From Deltaproteobacteria bacterium (GTDB lineage Bacteria > Desulfobacterota > Syntrophobacteria > Syntrophobacterales > Syntrophobacteraceae), in NCBI GenBank assembly GCA_021777755.1, contig JAJYDE010000025.1, positions 1 to 39,951 of the forward strand: a stretch of DNA of 39,951 bases, in the 5' to 3' direction. The stretch's first letter is position 1, and each line of letters opens with the position of its first letter. Made by a program: the position numbers and the translations under genes. This document shows, piece by piece, positions 1 through 6,758 of the stretch. Under the pieces are notes generated by a model that saw only the letters and a list, made by a program, of their open reading frames with translations, was not told the DNA's origin and did no database searches.

Positions 1-245
1 ACGCCGGGGGGGGTGCGCAAAATGGTTGTTTGATAAAAGATTAAGATGTAGTGCCACTGGCGGAATCTTTAAAGCCTAACTTATTGTTATTGTTTTTTGT
101 TTTTTCATGCGTGTTAAACTTGGGCTAGCGGCCGCTAAAGAGGGGTGCCGGGGCCGTTAATCCTCCGCTAAACCCGGTTGAACTTTTCCGGATGCGGCTT
201 GAGTCTCCCATGGCGATCCCGCCGGATCGAAAAGGGACCGTCGGG

Positions 246-728
246 CTATCGGCAGCCGGGGCAGTTCCACCACTGTGGCAGCGCGAGATCTGCGGGAACT
301 GTACTGACAACTCCGCGAAAGCCTTCATAGTCGAGGCTGTATTTGTGGTAGAACGGGCATGCACGGCAAGTGGTGGAAAGCGGGGTTGAAGCAATAAGGG
401 AATAGCCCCTGCCGCGCATGCAGCAAAGATACAACTCCACCGTTTTTGCATTTTCCGCCATCTCTTCGCAAATATTTGCCCCCATACCCCCCTTGGTGCG
501 TCTCAAGGCCCAATTGCGGCAGGTTTGCGAATCCGCGTTGAATAGATGCGGTCCCGTGCAGTGGCGCATCCAACGGGCGTTTGCGAATAAAGCCGGATCG
601 GCGGCCGCGCAACGTTCGGAAAACCCCGGGATACAGCGTCCCGGCATGCAATCGATTCCCTGGCCTAACGCCGTCCCGGTGATCGCCATGACGAGGAATG
701 CGAGGTGAAGTGCTGAAAGCCGTTTCAT
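246..728 (-). CDS. Secreted cysteine-rich protein, unknown function
   Basis: A 160-residue protein of unrecognised family. The start at 728 is chosen because AGGAGA (734-739) sits 5 bases upstream; a longer reading from 779 has no such site and would bury the signal peptide. Residues 1-22 form a typical Sec signal (MKR, then a hydrophobic stretch ending near TALGQG). The mature part holds 12 cysteines, including CC, CRAC and a C-terminal CPGC, which suggests several disulphides in an exported protein. It lies downstream of the tRNA-fMet gene on the same strand, but a terminator separates them, so it is probably transcribed alone. No catalytic motif is seen. Bases 1-245 beyond its stop hold no convincing gene. 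Confidence 0.6.
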   Translation of the reverse strand: MKRLSALHLAFLVMAITGTALGQGIDCMPGRCIPGFSERCAAADPALFANARWMRHCTGPHLFNADSQTCRNWALRRTKGGMGANICEEMAENAKTVELYLCCMRGRGYSLIASTPLSTTCRACPFYHKYSLDYEGFRGVVSTVPADLALPQWWNCPGCR

Positions 729-862
729 AAATCTCTCCTGTGATGAGAAGGTTTCAGAAAGGTTTCCATCGGCTGGCAAAATCTACCGGGAAGATAAGTT
801 GTTCCTGAAGGTTCGAAAGATTCAATCGGGGAAAATAACGGTCGGTTTTTGAGAAAAAAGGG

Positions 863-897
863 CAAAAAGAAAGGGCCCGGAATTTCTTCCGGACCCT
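863..897 (-). terminator. Rho-independent terminator of tRNA-fMet
   Basis: On the minus strand, an 11-bp stem (887-897 with 872-882, one G-U pair) closes a GAAA tetraloop and is followed by a T-rich tract (871-863). It begins 12 bases after the tRNA 3' end, so it ends that transcript. Confidence 0.8.
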
Positions 898-909
898 GGA
901 TTCTCAGAG

Positions 910-986
<77 letters not shown>

Positions 987-998
987 ACAACAAAAAGG

Positions 999-1027
999 AG
1001 TATAGCCTGCTTGAACCGCAATGTCAA
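999..1027 (-). promoter_or_regulatory. Sigma-70-type promoter for tRNA-fMet
   Basis: A consensus -35 TTGACA (1027-1022) and -10 TATACT (1004-999) are separated by exactly 17 bases. The predicted start lies about 5 bases upstream of the mature tRNA. Near-consensus strength fits a stable RNA gene. Confidence 0.85.
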
Positions 1028-1130
1028 CAGGGAAGAACTCTCGCGGGGAAGAACTCCCGATGGGCCGGGGATCGTCCTTGGATCGAAAGCTCCCGAGGGG
1101 GGCCAAATGGCCGATGTCAAAGCCCGAAAT

Positions 1131-2396
1131 TCAGGGTTTCATATTGACCTCGACCCTCAGCCTGAGAGCGTTTCGCTCGATGAGAAGATTTCCGCGGGGG
1201 CCACCGGCGGCGAGCGCACGCCGCAGCTCGTCCACATTTCCTACCGGCTTGCCGTTAACACCGACAATTATGTCCCCCTTGTGAAGGCGGGCGGCAACCG
1301 CCGGGGACCCCGGCAGGAGCTCCGAGATTTCCACCCCGCGCCCCGAGGGCGCCCGCTCCACCAAGACACCCAGGCGAGGGGGGTGATAAGGTGCGGCCGG
1401 GCCGGTTACGACCACGTAATCCGCCAGATTGGGGCCGAGCTTGTCAGCCGGATAATCGACCGGAACGGGCGCCACCGTCGCGAAGGTCGTCCGGGGCCTT
1501 CGAAGCAAAGTGAGATGCGGGACGCCAAAGCGCTTGTTCATATGCCCTCTGCCAAGAAGGACCACAATTTGACACTGCGTTTGGCCCTGGCGCCGGGCCA
1601 GTGTTTGGGCCATCGTTTCCTCCCAGGCCAGTTGGGCCTCGAAAAAGGACTCGAAATCCCTGATCTCATATTTCCCGTGCGATCTGAAAGCCTCTTCGAC
1701 GCGTTGGCGATCGCCCGGATCGTTCAAATGAAACTCCCTGGCCACCTGCGAACGCTCCATTGGCGTTAGCGATTTGAGGCCGTGGCGCGCTATCTTTCCA
1801 ACAATGGAATCGGGCGCGTTTAGACCCACGACCGGCATGCGCCTTTGTTTTTGCCAGTCGATCAGCCCCTTGTAGAGCGAATAGGGATAGCCCCAAACCT
1901 CATCCCATTTAACCTCACGCAGGAAATCGGCCTCCGACATCGGCCCGTCGATATAGCGGTCGAGGATCTGTTGTGCGTTGGCCGCAAACATCTCCATCGC
2001 AAGCTCGACGCATCCGCCGTCGCGGGAGAGCCGCTTAAGAATTTCGAGCTGGACCTCATGGTCTTGAACGCTTGTGTGTATTTCCCCGATGTATACCGTT
2101 TGGACTTTGGAGAGCTTCCGGATCAGCCGATTCATGCCAATCACCCGGCCCGTGGCGGTCTCGATGATCTCCCCCTGGCGCAGGGCGCGGGGCGGACCGG
2201 TCCGCGGGGAGCCGGTCGTAATTGCCGTCTCGCAACATCCGGCCAAAATGAAAAAGAGCGCGCAGGTCGCGCAGACCCTTGCCGCCCTCAAAGTGCCCCG
2301 GCTCGAATAGAGCCGGGCACCGGTTGTTGCCCCTGCCCGATGTGTGAGGTTTTTGTCCTCGATTTCGAGTAGAGCTGCCGAGCGTTTGGCCACCAT
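1131..2396 (-). CDS. ChaN-like (DUF399/Tiki-fold) lipoprotein with C-terminal PDZ domain
   Basis: A 421-residue reading. The central region has the ChaN/DUF399 pattern: YIGEIH, a second His in QDHEVQ, and a late LGRGH. This fold includes haem-binding ChaN and Tiki-type proteins. About 80 C-terminal residues form a PDZ domain (GVEISELLPGSPA, then GDIIVGVNGKPV), usual for peptide binding in the envelope. A lipobox (ILAGC) at about residues 50-54 predicts a lipid anchor. The start is uncertain: ATG at 2396 has GAGG 7 bases upstream but leaves a long N-region, while TTG at 2291 gives a compact 19-residue lipoprotein signal but lies just after a strong hairpin (about 2294-2317). It is divergent from the PilZ gene. 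Haem or iron handling is family inference only. Confidence 0.8.
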   Translation of the reverse strand: MVAKRSAALLEIEDKNLTHRAGATTGARLYSSRGTLRAARVCATCALFFILAGCCETAITTGSPRTGPPRALRQGEIIETATGRVIGMNRLIRKLSKVQTVYIGEIHTSVQDHEVQLEILKRLSRDGGCVELAMEMFAANAQQILDRYIDGPMSEADFLREVKWDEVWGYPYSLYKGLIDWQKQRRMPVVGLNAPDSIVGKIARHGLKSLTPMERSQVAREFHLNDPGDRQRVEEAFRSHGKYEIRDFESFFEAQLAWEETMAQTLARRQGQTQCQIVVLLGRGHMNKRFGVPHLTLLRRPRTTFATVAPVPVDYPADKLGPNLADYVVVTGPAAPYHPPRLGVLVERAPSGRGVEISELLPGSPAVAARLHKGDIIVGVNGKPVGNVDELRRALAAGGPRGNLLIERNALRLRVEVNMKP

Positions 2397-2431
2397 CGCT
2401 TCGCCTCAAGGACTCCCGCAAGAATTCGCTT

Positions 2432-2462
2432 TTGAAATGTTCATTTTCCGGTATACTATAAT
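2432..2462 (+). promoter_or_regulatory. Possible promoter for the PilZ gene
   Basis: A perfect -10 TATAAT (2457-2462) follows a -35-like TTGAAA (2432-2437), but the spacing of 19 is long. If used, transcription starts near 2469, which favours the downstream ATG at 2515 as the translation start. Confidence 0.35.
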
Positions 2463-2514
2463 CATTAACATGATAGAAGCGGATGGAAGAGAATTTTCGT
2501 CGGGAATCCAGATT

Positions 2515-3138
2515 ATGGTCTACAAAAAAATCCCTTTTCAAATTGGTGCGGAAATAATGCTCCGCTCGTCTTCGAACCGTTCCCACAAAGCTAAGAGCAA
2601 GATTATTGGAGTTGTGAATAGAGAACTGATATTGATTGAAAAACCTGTTTTTTCAATCAGCGATAATATCACTGTGATCGTCGACGAAGATTTAATGGTT
2701 GCATATTTGCACGAAGGTTATCTATTCACATTCGATAGCCGCTTTGGAAAAGAGCTTATCAAAAATATTGTTTGCATTGATTACCCTGCCACTTTTCAGG
2801 TGGAGAACCTGAGAGAGGCGCCAAGAATCAAGGTGAATCTGGATGCGGCAGGAAGCGTAAGCGGTTCCCAATTTACGGGAACTATTAAAGATCTTAGTGA
2901 AACCGGATGCTTACTGGAAATCCCCAAGATAGTCTCCTTTTATAAGGGCGTGGAATTTACAGTTACTTTCACCATGCCCAACGATCAATTGGTCAAAAAC
3001 GTCCAATGCAAAATAATGAATATGAAATTTAACCAGATTTACAGGAAAACGGACGTAGGGATTATGTTCCAAGGACCACCCGAAGAGGTCGCCAAAATCA
3101 GGGAACTGATAAAATTTTGCATGCGGTTCAAAGTTTGA
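2515..3138 (+). CDS. PilZ-domain protein (YcgR-like, putative c-di-GMP effector)
   Basis: A 207-residue protein with an N-terminal PilZN/YcgR-N-like domain (about 1-95) and a C-terminal PilZ domain. The c-di-GMP-binding signature is visible: REAPR (RxxxR) followed by DLSETGC (DxSxxG). It is clearly paralogous to the PilZ protein at 31682-32392 along its whole length (NIVCIDYP here, DIVCIEYP there). ATG at 2515 starts where the paralogue similarity starts and has GGGA 9 bases upstream; ATG at 2470 and 2344 are in-frame alternatives. It probably binds c-di-GMP in the cytoplasm and acts on motility, adhesion or a partner protein; the output is unknown. It is apparently monocistronic. Confidence 0.88.
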   Translation: MVYKKIPFQIGAEIMLRSSSNRSHKAKSKIIGVVNRELILIEKPVFSISDNITVIVDEDLMVAYLHEGYLFTFDSRFGKELIKNIVCIDYPATFQVENLREAPRIKVNLDAAGSVSGSQFTGTIKDLSETGCLLEIPKIVSFYKGVEFTVTFTMPNDQLVKNVQCKIMNMKFNQIYRKTDVGIMFQGPPEEVAKIRELIKFCMRFKV

Positions 3139-3234
3139 CCCCGCCCGCAGTCCGCTCTCCAAGCAAGCAAACCGGAAAATAGGGCAAAAATTCGCAATCC
3201 CCAGCTCAATTTCGGGCGGTCCCCGAGAAAAGGG

Positions 3235-3381
3235 CTATTTTATTTGTTTTTTGCGTTCCTTCGGGCGCTCCGCGCCACAGGAGTCCGCCATTCAGGTGGG
3301 TACGCCAAGCTTGGGCAGTATCCATTTGTTTAAAACGATGTAGAGCACGAAAATACCGAGAATGAGAAGTCCCGTGTGCAT
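3235..3381 (-). CDS. Candidate small membrane selenoprotein (in-frame UGA at codon 30)
   Basis: ATG at 3381 has GGAAAGG just upstream. Codons 1-29 encode a single-TM protein (hydrophobic about 4-17, then LNKWILPKLGVPT). Codon 30 is TGA (3294-3292). Reading continues for 18 sense codons (MADSCGAERPKERKKQIK) to TAG at 3237-3235. Read as selenocysteine, this gives 48 residues with U30 and Cys35 in a UxxxxC arrangement after the membrane segment and a basic tail. A SECIS-like hairpin follows the UGA directly (3289-3264). A plausible promoter lies upstream. The membrane-anchored redox role is inference. The alternative is a 29-residue protein that simply ends at TGA; the hairpin, the nearby Cys and the open frame argue against that. 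Confidence 0.6.
3264..3289 (-). promoter_or_regulatory. bSECIS-like hairpin after in-frame UGA
   Basis: Starting 3 nt after the UGA, a 4-bp lower stem (GGCG/CGCC), a 2-nt GA bulge and a 4-bp upper stem (CUCC/GGAG) close an 8-nt apical loop (UGUGGCGC). G is the second base of the loop, and a GG lies 16-17 nt from the UGA. This fits the general bacterial SECIS description: a hairpin just 3' of the UGA, a short upper stem, and a G at the start of the apical loop. The stems are short, so folding and SelB binding need testing. Confidence 0.5.
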
Positions 3382-3713
3382 CTTGATACCTTTCCAACAG
3401 GTTTTTGCCGGGGCTTTCGCCCCTAAAGAGATCCAGTGGTTGGCCCGCCTTGCAATTCCTTCAATATTACTCTCAATTCGCCATTATTCAAGGTGGAATC
3501 CTCCCGCCCGGATTCGACGGTTCCCCGGGCAAGCCTCGCGTACATCCCCGCAGGGGGGCTTTCAGTTTACTGTGTTTGCCCCCGACGTTTGATGCTAAGA
3601 TATTGCACGGTTTTTTCAGACACTGAAAAAATCTGGACCACAAAGCCAATGGATCTGAAAACGCCTGGCCCGTAATTGCGCGTCGCGGGTGCGGGGCTAG
3701 CCGGAAGTGCGTC
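3382..3713. other. Intergenic region without a recognised gene
   Basis: This 332-base gap holds the leader and promoter of the minus-strand small gene and the upstream region of the 1014-residue protein. A perfect 9-bp inverted repeat with T/A-rich arms (TTTTTTCAG-ACA-CTGAAAAAA) is at 3611-3631. I see no coding potential in it. Confidence 0.5.
3464..3491 (-). promoter_or_regulatory. Possible promoter for the small selenoprotein gene
   Basis: TTGAAT (3491-3486) and TAATAT (3469-3464) are spaced by 16 bases on the minus strand. The predicted start near 3457 leaves a leader of about 75 nt that contains a GGGGC-GAAA-GCCCC hairpin (3424-3411 region). Confidence 0.4.
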
Positions 3714-6700
3714 ATGAAAAGGGGAATCCCCGCAATTTTTTTCGATCGTCGCGACTACGATCTTTTGAACCTGGTAAACGAGGTGCTCGAGGGCCGGGAT
3801 TCCCTGCGGTACTTGAAAGATCTGCTCTATCCCTGGTTTCACCCGCACGGAATAAAGGAACTGGCGGCTTCCCCCGCCCAGCGAATGGCCTACGCGGCCC
3901 TGAGGCTTCTGGAGCCCCAAGGGGCCGCAAAGGCCGGGGAGCGGCTGAGCGCCCTGCGCTCGCTTCGAGACGAAGTGATGAGCAGCGGGGAAGTGCATAT
4001 GCGAAAAAACGCCGCCCGGGTGCTGCTTGAAATCATGAAGGAGTTGGTGCGAAAGCCCGGGGGGAGGCTTAAACAACTCCAACTGGCCCATGATTTTCGA
4101 GCCGCTGTTATCGGCAGGCCGCGAGCGATCCGCTCGCTTCTGCGCCGCCATCATCTTCTGGAAATGCCCGAAGAGTGGAACCAGGTCTCCTTCGACGATC
4201 ATATTCACGATTCGAGCACCAAGGGGCGAAAGTCGCCCTCCCATCTTATAATGGATGCCTGGATCAAGGGAATTCGGCGCCTCACCGTGGTCTACTACAA
4301 TTACGTGCCCGCCCTGGCGGCTGAAGAGCTTTTGGAAGCCGGCGCCATAATGGGCGTTGGGGTGCGCATTGGCATAGGGTTCTCCGTCAGGTTCAACGGG
4401 GCCTACATTCAGCTCCTCTATTCTCCGGCCGGCTTGTCCGATGCGAAGGATTTTCTCTCATTTCTTTCCGACCGGCGCACAATGGCCTTCATGGAGGAGG
4501 CAAAGGCCGTTTCGGCCTACCAGGGCCGCTATGTCCTCGCTGTGCTCGACGAATTCAACCGGCGCCGCCTTGCGGAAATCAACCGAAGATACGGTCTGCA
4601 CCTGGAGAGCTTCGACCGGTCCGCTTTCCTTGCCTATGTCGGCGAGGGGCAGCCCTCCATACTCCATCTTGCAAGGTTCATTCATCTGAAACTATTTCGC
4701 GCCATGCGCGAAAGGGTCGCGCAACTGGTGCCGGTTTTCGGTGCGGCATCGGGCGAGGAGGGCCAAAGGCTGGCCGCTCTGGTTGACGAGATGGACCGGC
4801 TCGATTCGGAAGAAATCGTCGACCGGTATCTTCGGCCTTCCCAAAACCCGGGAATTCCCGACCCCCACGTGCCCGGTGATGGCCCGGATGTCCCGCCTTT
4901 GCTCAGATTGAACGCACCGGAGCTGGCCGAGCGGCTGAGCGATTTGAGCGCGGTGTGCCGAATTACGCTCAACCTTACCGGCTTGAGGGCCGAGGATGTG
5001 CTCGAACTGCTCTACGTGTGCAAGGGGGCCATAAACGATCTGGAGATTTTCAATTTAAAGGATTTTGCAACCGGAAAAGGGCGAAACTATCGTGAAATCA
5101 CCCAACTGCAAAGGGCCATAAACGATCAGGATACGGTCGGTCTGAAAAAGCATATCCTGGCTATGATCGCTCGGATGGAGGAGGCCGGCGGGAGCGGTAC
5201 ACAACGAAGGGCCAGGTTCCATGAGATCCTGCGAAACATCCCGAAGCTTCAGTCCTACTACCGGAAAGGGCCGCTTCGCTCAAAGATCGGAAGTGATTCC
5301 ACCGGCCATTCCCACCGGTTGCACGGAATGGGGCTGGCGATTCTGGAGACGCTTCCCCCAAGGGCCAGGAGGGTGGTGCGGGGCTCGAAAGGGTCGCAGA
5401 GGGTTGTAGTTCCGGTTCGAATGGACGCTTTTTTCCGAAAAACTTACCTGCCGGAGAAAAGGCCGCACCTTTTTCCCCGCCTGCTTTACTCGACGCTGCG
5501 CCGGCTCCCGGGGTTCGGCCTGGTGGGGCGAAAGCGCGAAGAGGGATGGAAGGTGGGCGAACTCTCGACCCGGATCGAGGAGAAGGGCAACGTGGTGACC
5601 CTCGGGGGGATAGGCCGGCCAAGCGACTGCCTGGCCGATATGCTCGAAACTTCCGGGCCGTCTCGAAGCTATATTTCCAGCAACTACCTCAACGAGATGA
5701 TCAAAAATGGTCTGAAGATTGCCGCGGGTTTTGTCCCCGCATTCCTCAGCTTTTACCTGACCAAGAATTGGTGGGTGCTTGCATGGTTGGGCGCACCGAT
5801 CTGGTTTGCCATCACCGGTATTAGAAACATCATCCAGTCGGTCTTCGGGGCGGGAGGCTTTCACCCCTCGGATTTCATCAAATGGGACAGCTACCTGAGT
5901 TGGGGCAGGATCAGCGATTCCCTTTTCTATACCGGCCTGTCCGTCCCCCTGCTCGACTACGTGGTAAAAGCCGTGATTCTCGATCGGGCCCTGGGCATAA
6001 CAACCGCGACCAATCCGGTATTGCTCTATGCTTTTATCTCCCTTGCCAACGGCTTGTATATCTTCAGCCACAATAAGTGGCGCGGGCTTCCCGAAGGCAC
6101 GGCGACGAGCAATCTGCTTTTTCGCACCGTCCTTTCCATCCCCCTGGCCTTTTTGATAAATATGGCCGCCGGTAGCGTGCTGGGTGCTTTCGGGGTTCCA
6201 GACATTCAGGGCATGCTTCAAAAGTGGGCGGCGATAATATCCAAGGCCGCATCGGACACGGTGGCCGGAGTGATCGAGGGGCTCGCGGACCGCAACGAAT
6301 ACATCGAAATAAGAGCCGACGATTATGCGGGCAAACTCAAGCAGTTGTTCGAGGCCTATGCGCAACTGGAGTTGCTCTATCCGGAAGCCGATGTTTTGAA
6401 GATGCTCGAATCTCCGGGAGATTTCATGACCCGGCTTGGCTCCGAGGCTCGCGATCTGGAAAAGATCATCATTGTAAACGCACTCGATCTTCTCTATTTC
6501 TGGATGTACCAGCCAAGAGCGCGCAGTGAATTCCGGATGCTCTTTGACGGGATGTCTGCCGGGGAGCGGGAGATTCTCGTTCGCTCCCAAATGGTTCTCA
6601 AGAGAAAACAGGAAGTCGGCCAACTGCTGCGGGACGGGATTGTCGGGAAAAATTACGAAAAGGCCCTTTCTTTTTATCTGGACTGTTCCGAAGACTACCT

Positions 6701-6758
6701 TAACGTGTTAGAAAAGCGTCAAGTGGTAAATGGCATCCCCGTCCGGACTCGACGATGA
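3714..6758 (+). CDS. Large unrecognised protein with a C-terminal membrane domain
   Basis: A 1014-residue protein I cannot assign to a family. GGAAG precedes ATG 3714 at about 7 bases. Residues 1-660 are soluble, mixed and helix-rich, with no obvious catalytic motif. About 665-828 carry roughly five hydrophobic segments (around 668-686, 690-707, 733-755, 766-784, 800-826). A soluble, charged, helical tail follows (about 840-1014). The stop overlaps the start of the PgpH-like gene (ATGATGA, 6755-6761), so the two are translationally coupled and probably work together at the inner membrane. A sensor or partner role for the phosphodiesterase is inference from this coupling. Confidence 0.85.
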   Translation: MKRGIPAIFFDRRDYDLLNLVNEVLEGRDSLRYLKDLLYPWFHPHGIKELAASPAQRMAYAALRLLEPQGAAKAGERLSALRSLRDEVMSSGEVHMRKNAARVLLEIMKELVRKPGGRLKQLQLAHDFRAAVIGRPRAIRSLLRRHHLLEMPEEWNQVSFDDHIHDSSTKGRKSPSHLIMDAWIKGIRRLTVVYYNYVPALAAEELLEAGAIMGVGVRIGIGFSVRFNGAYIQLLYSPAGLSDAKDFLSFLSDRRTMAFMEEAKAVSAYQGRYVLAVLDEFNRRRLAEINRRYGLHLESFDRSAFLAYVGEGQPSILHLARFIHLKLFRAMRERVAQLVPVFGAASGEEGQRLAALVDEMDRLDSEEIVDRYLRPSQNPGIPDPHVPGDGPDVPPLLRLNAPELAERLSDLSAVCRITLNLTGLRAEDVLELLYVCKGAINDLEIFNLKDFATGKGRNYREITQLQRAINDQDTVGLKKHILAMIARMEEAGGSGTQRRARFHEILRNIPKLQSYYRKGPLRSKIGSDSTGHSHRLHGMGLAILETLPPRARRVVRGSKGSQRVVVPVRMDAFFRKTYLPEKRPHLFPRLLYSTLRRLPGFGLVGRKREEGWKVGELSTRIEEKGNVVTLGGIGRPSDCLADMLETSGPSRSYISSNYLNEMIKNGLKIAAGFVPAFLSFYLTKNWWVLAWLGAPIWFAITGIRNIIQSVFGAGGFHPSDFIKWDSYLSWGRISDSLFYTGLSVPLLDYVVKAVILDRALGITTATNPVLLYAFISLANGLYIFSHNKWRGLPEGTATSNLLFRTVLSIPLAFLINMAAGSVLGAFGVPDIQGMLQKWAAIISKAASDTVAGVIEGLADRNEYIEIRADDYAGKLKQLFEAYAQLELLYPEADVLKMLESPGDFMTRLGSEARDLEKIIIVNALDLLYFWMYQPRARSEFRMLFDGMSAGEREILVRSQMVLKRKQEVGQLLRDGIVGKNYEKALSFYLDCSEDYLNVLEKRQVVNGIPVRTRR

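Noticed and set aside
3500-3600. GGATTCGACGG and surrounding stems resemble the conserved 5' end of tmRNA on the plus strand
   Set aside because: No matching 3' half, no CCA end, no tag-peptide frame, and the following 200 bases run into a coding gene.
5280-6623. 447-codon open frame on the minus strand
   Set aside because: It lies entirely antisense to the 1014-residue gene and its tail reads as low-complexity shadow sequence without domains or a ribosome binding site.
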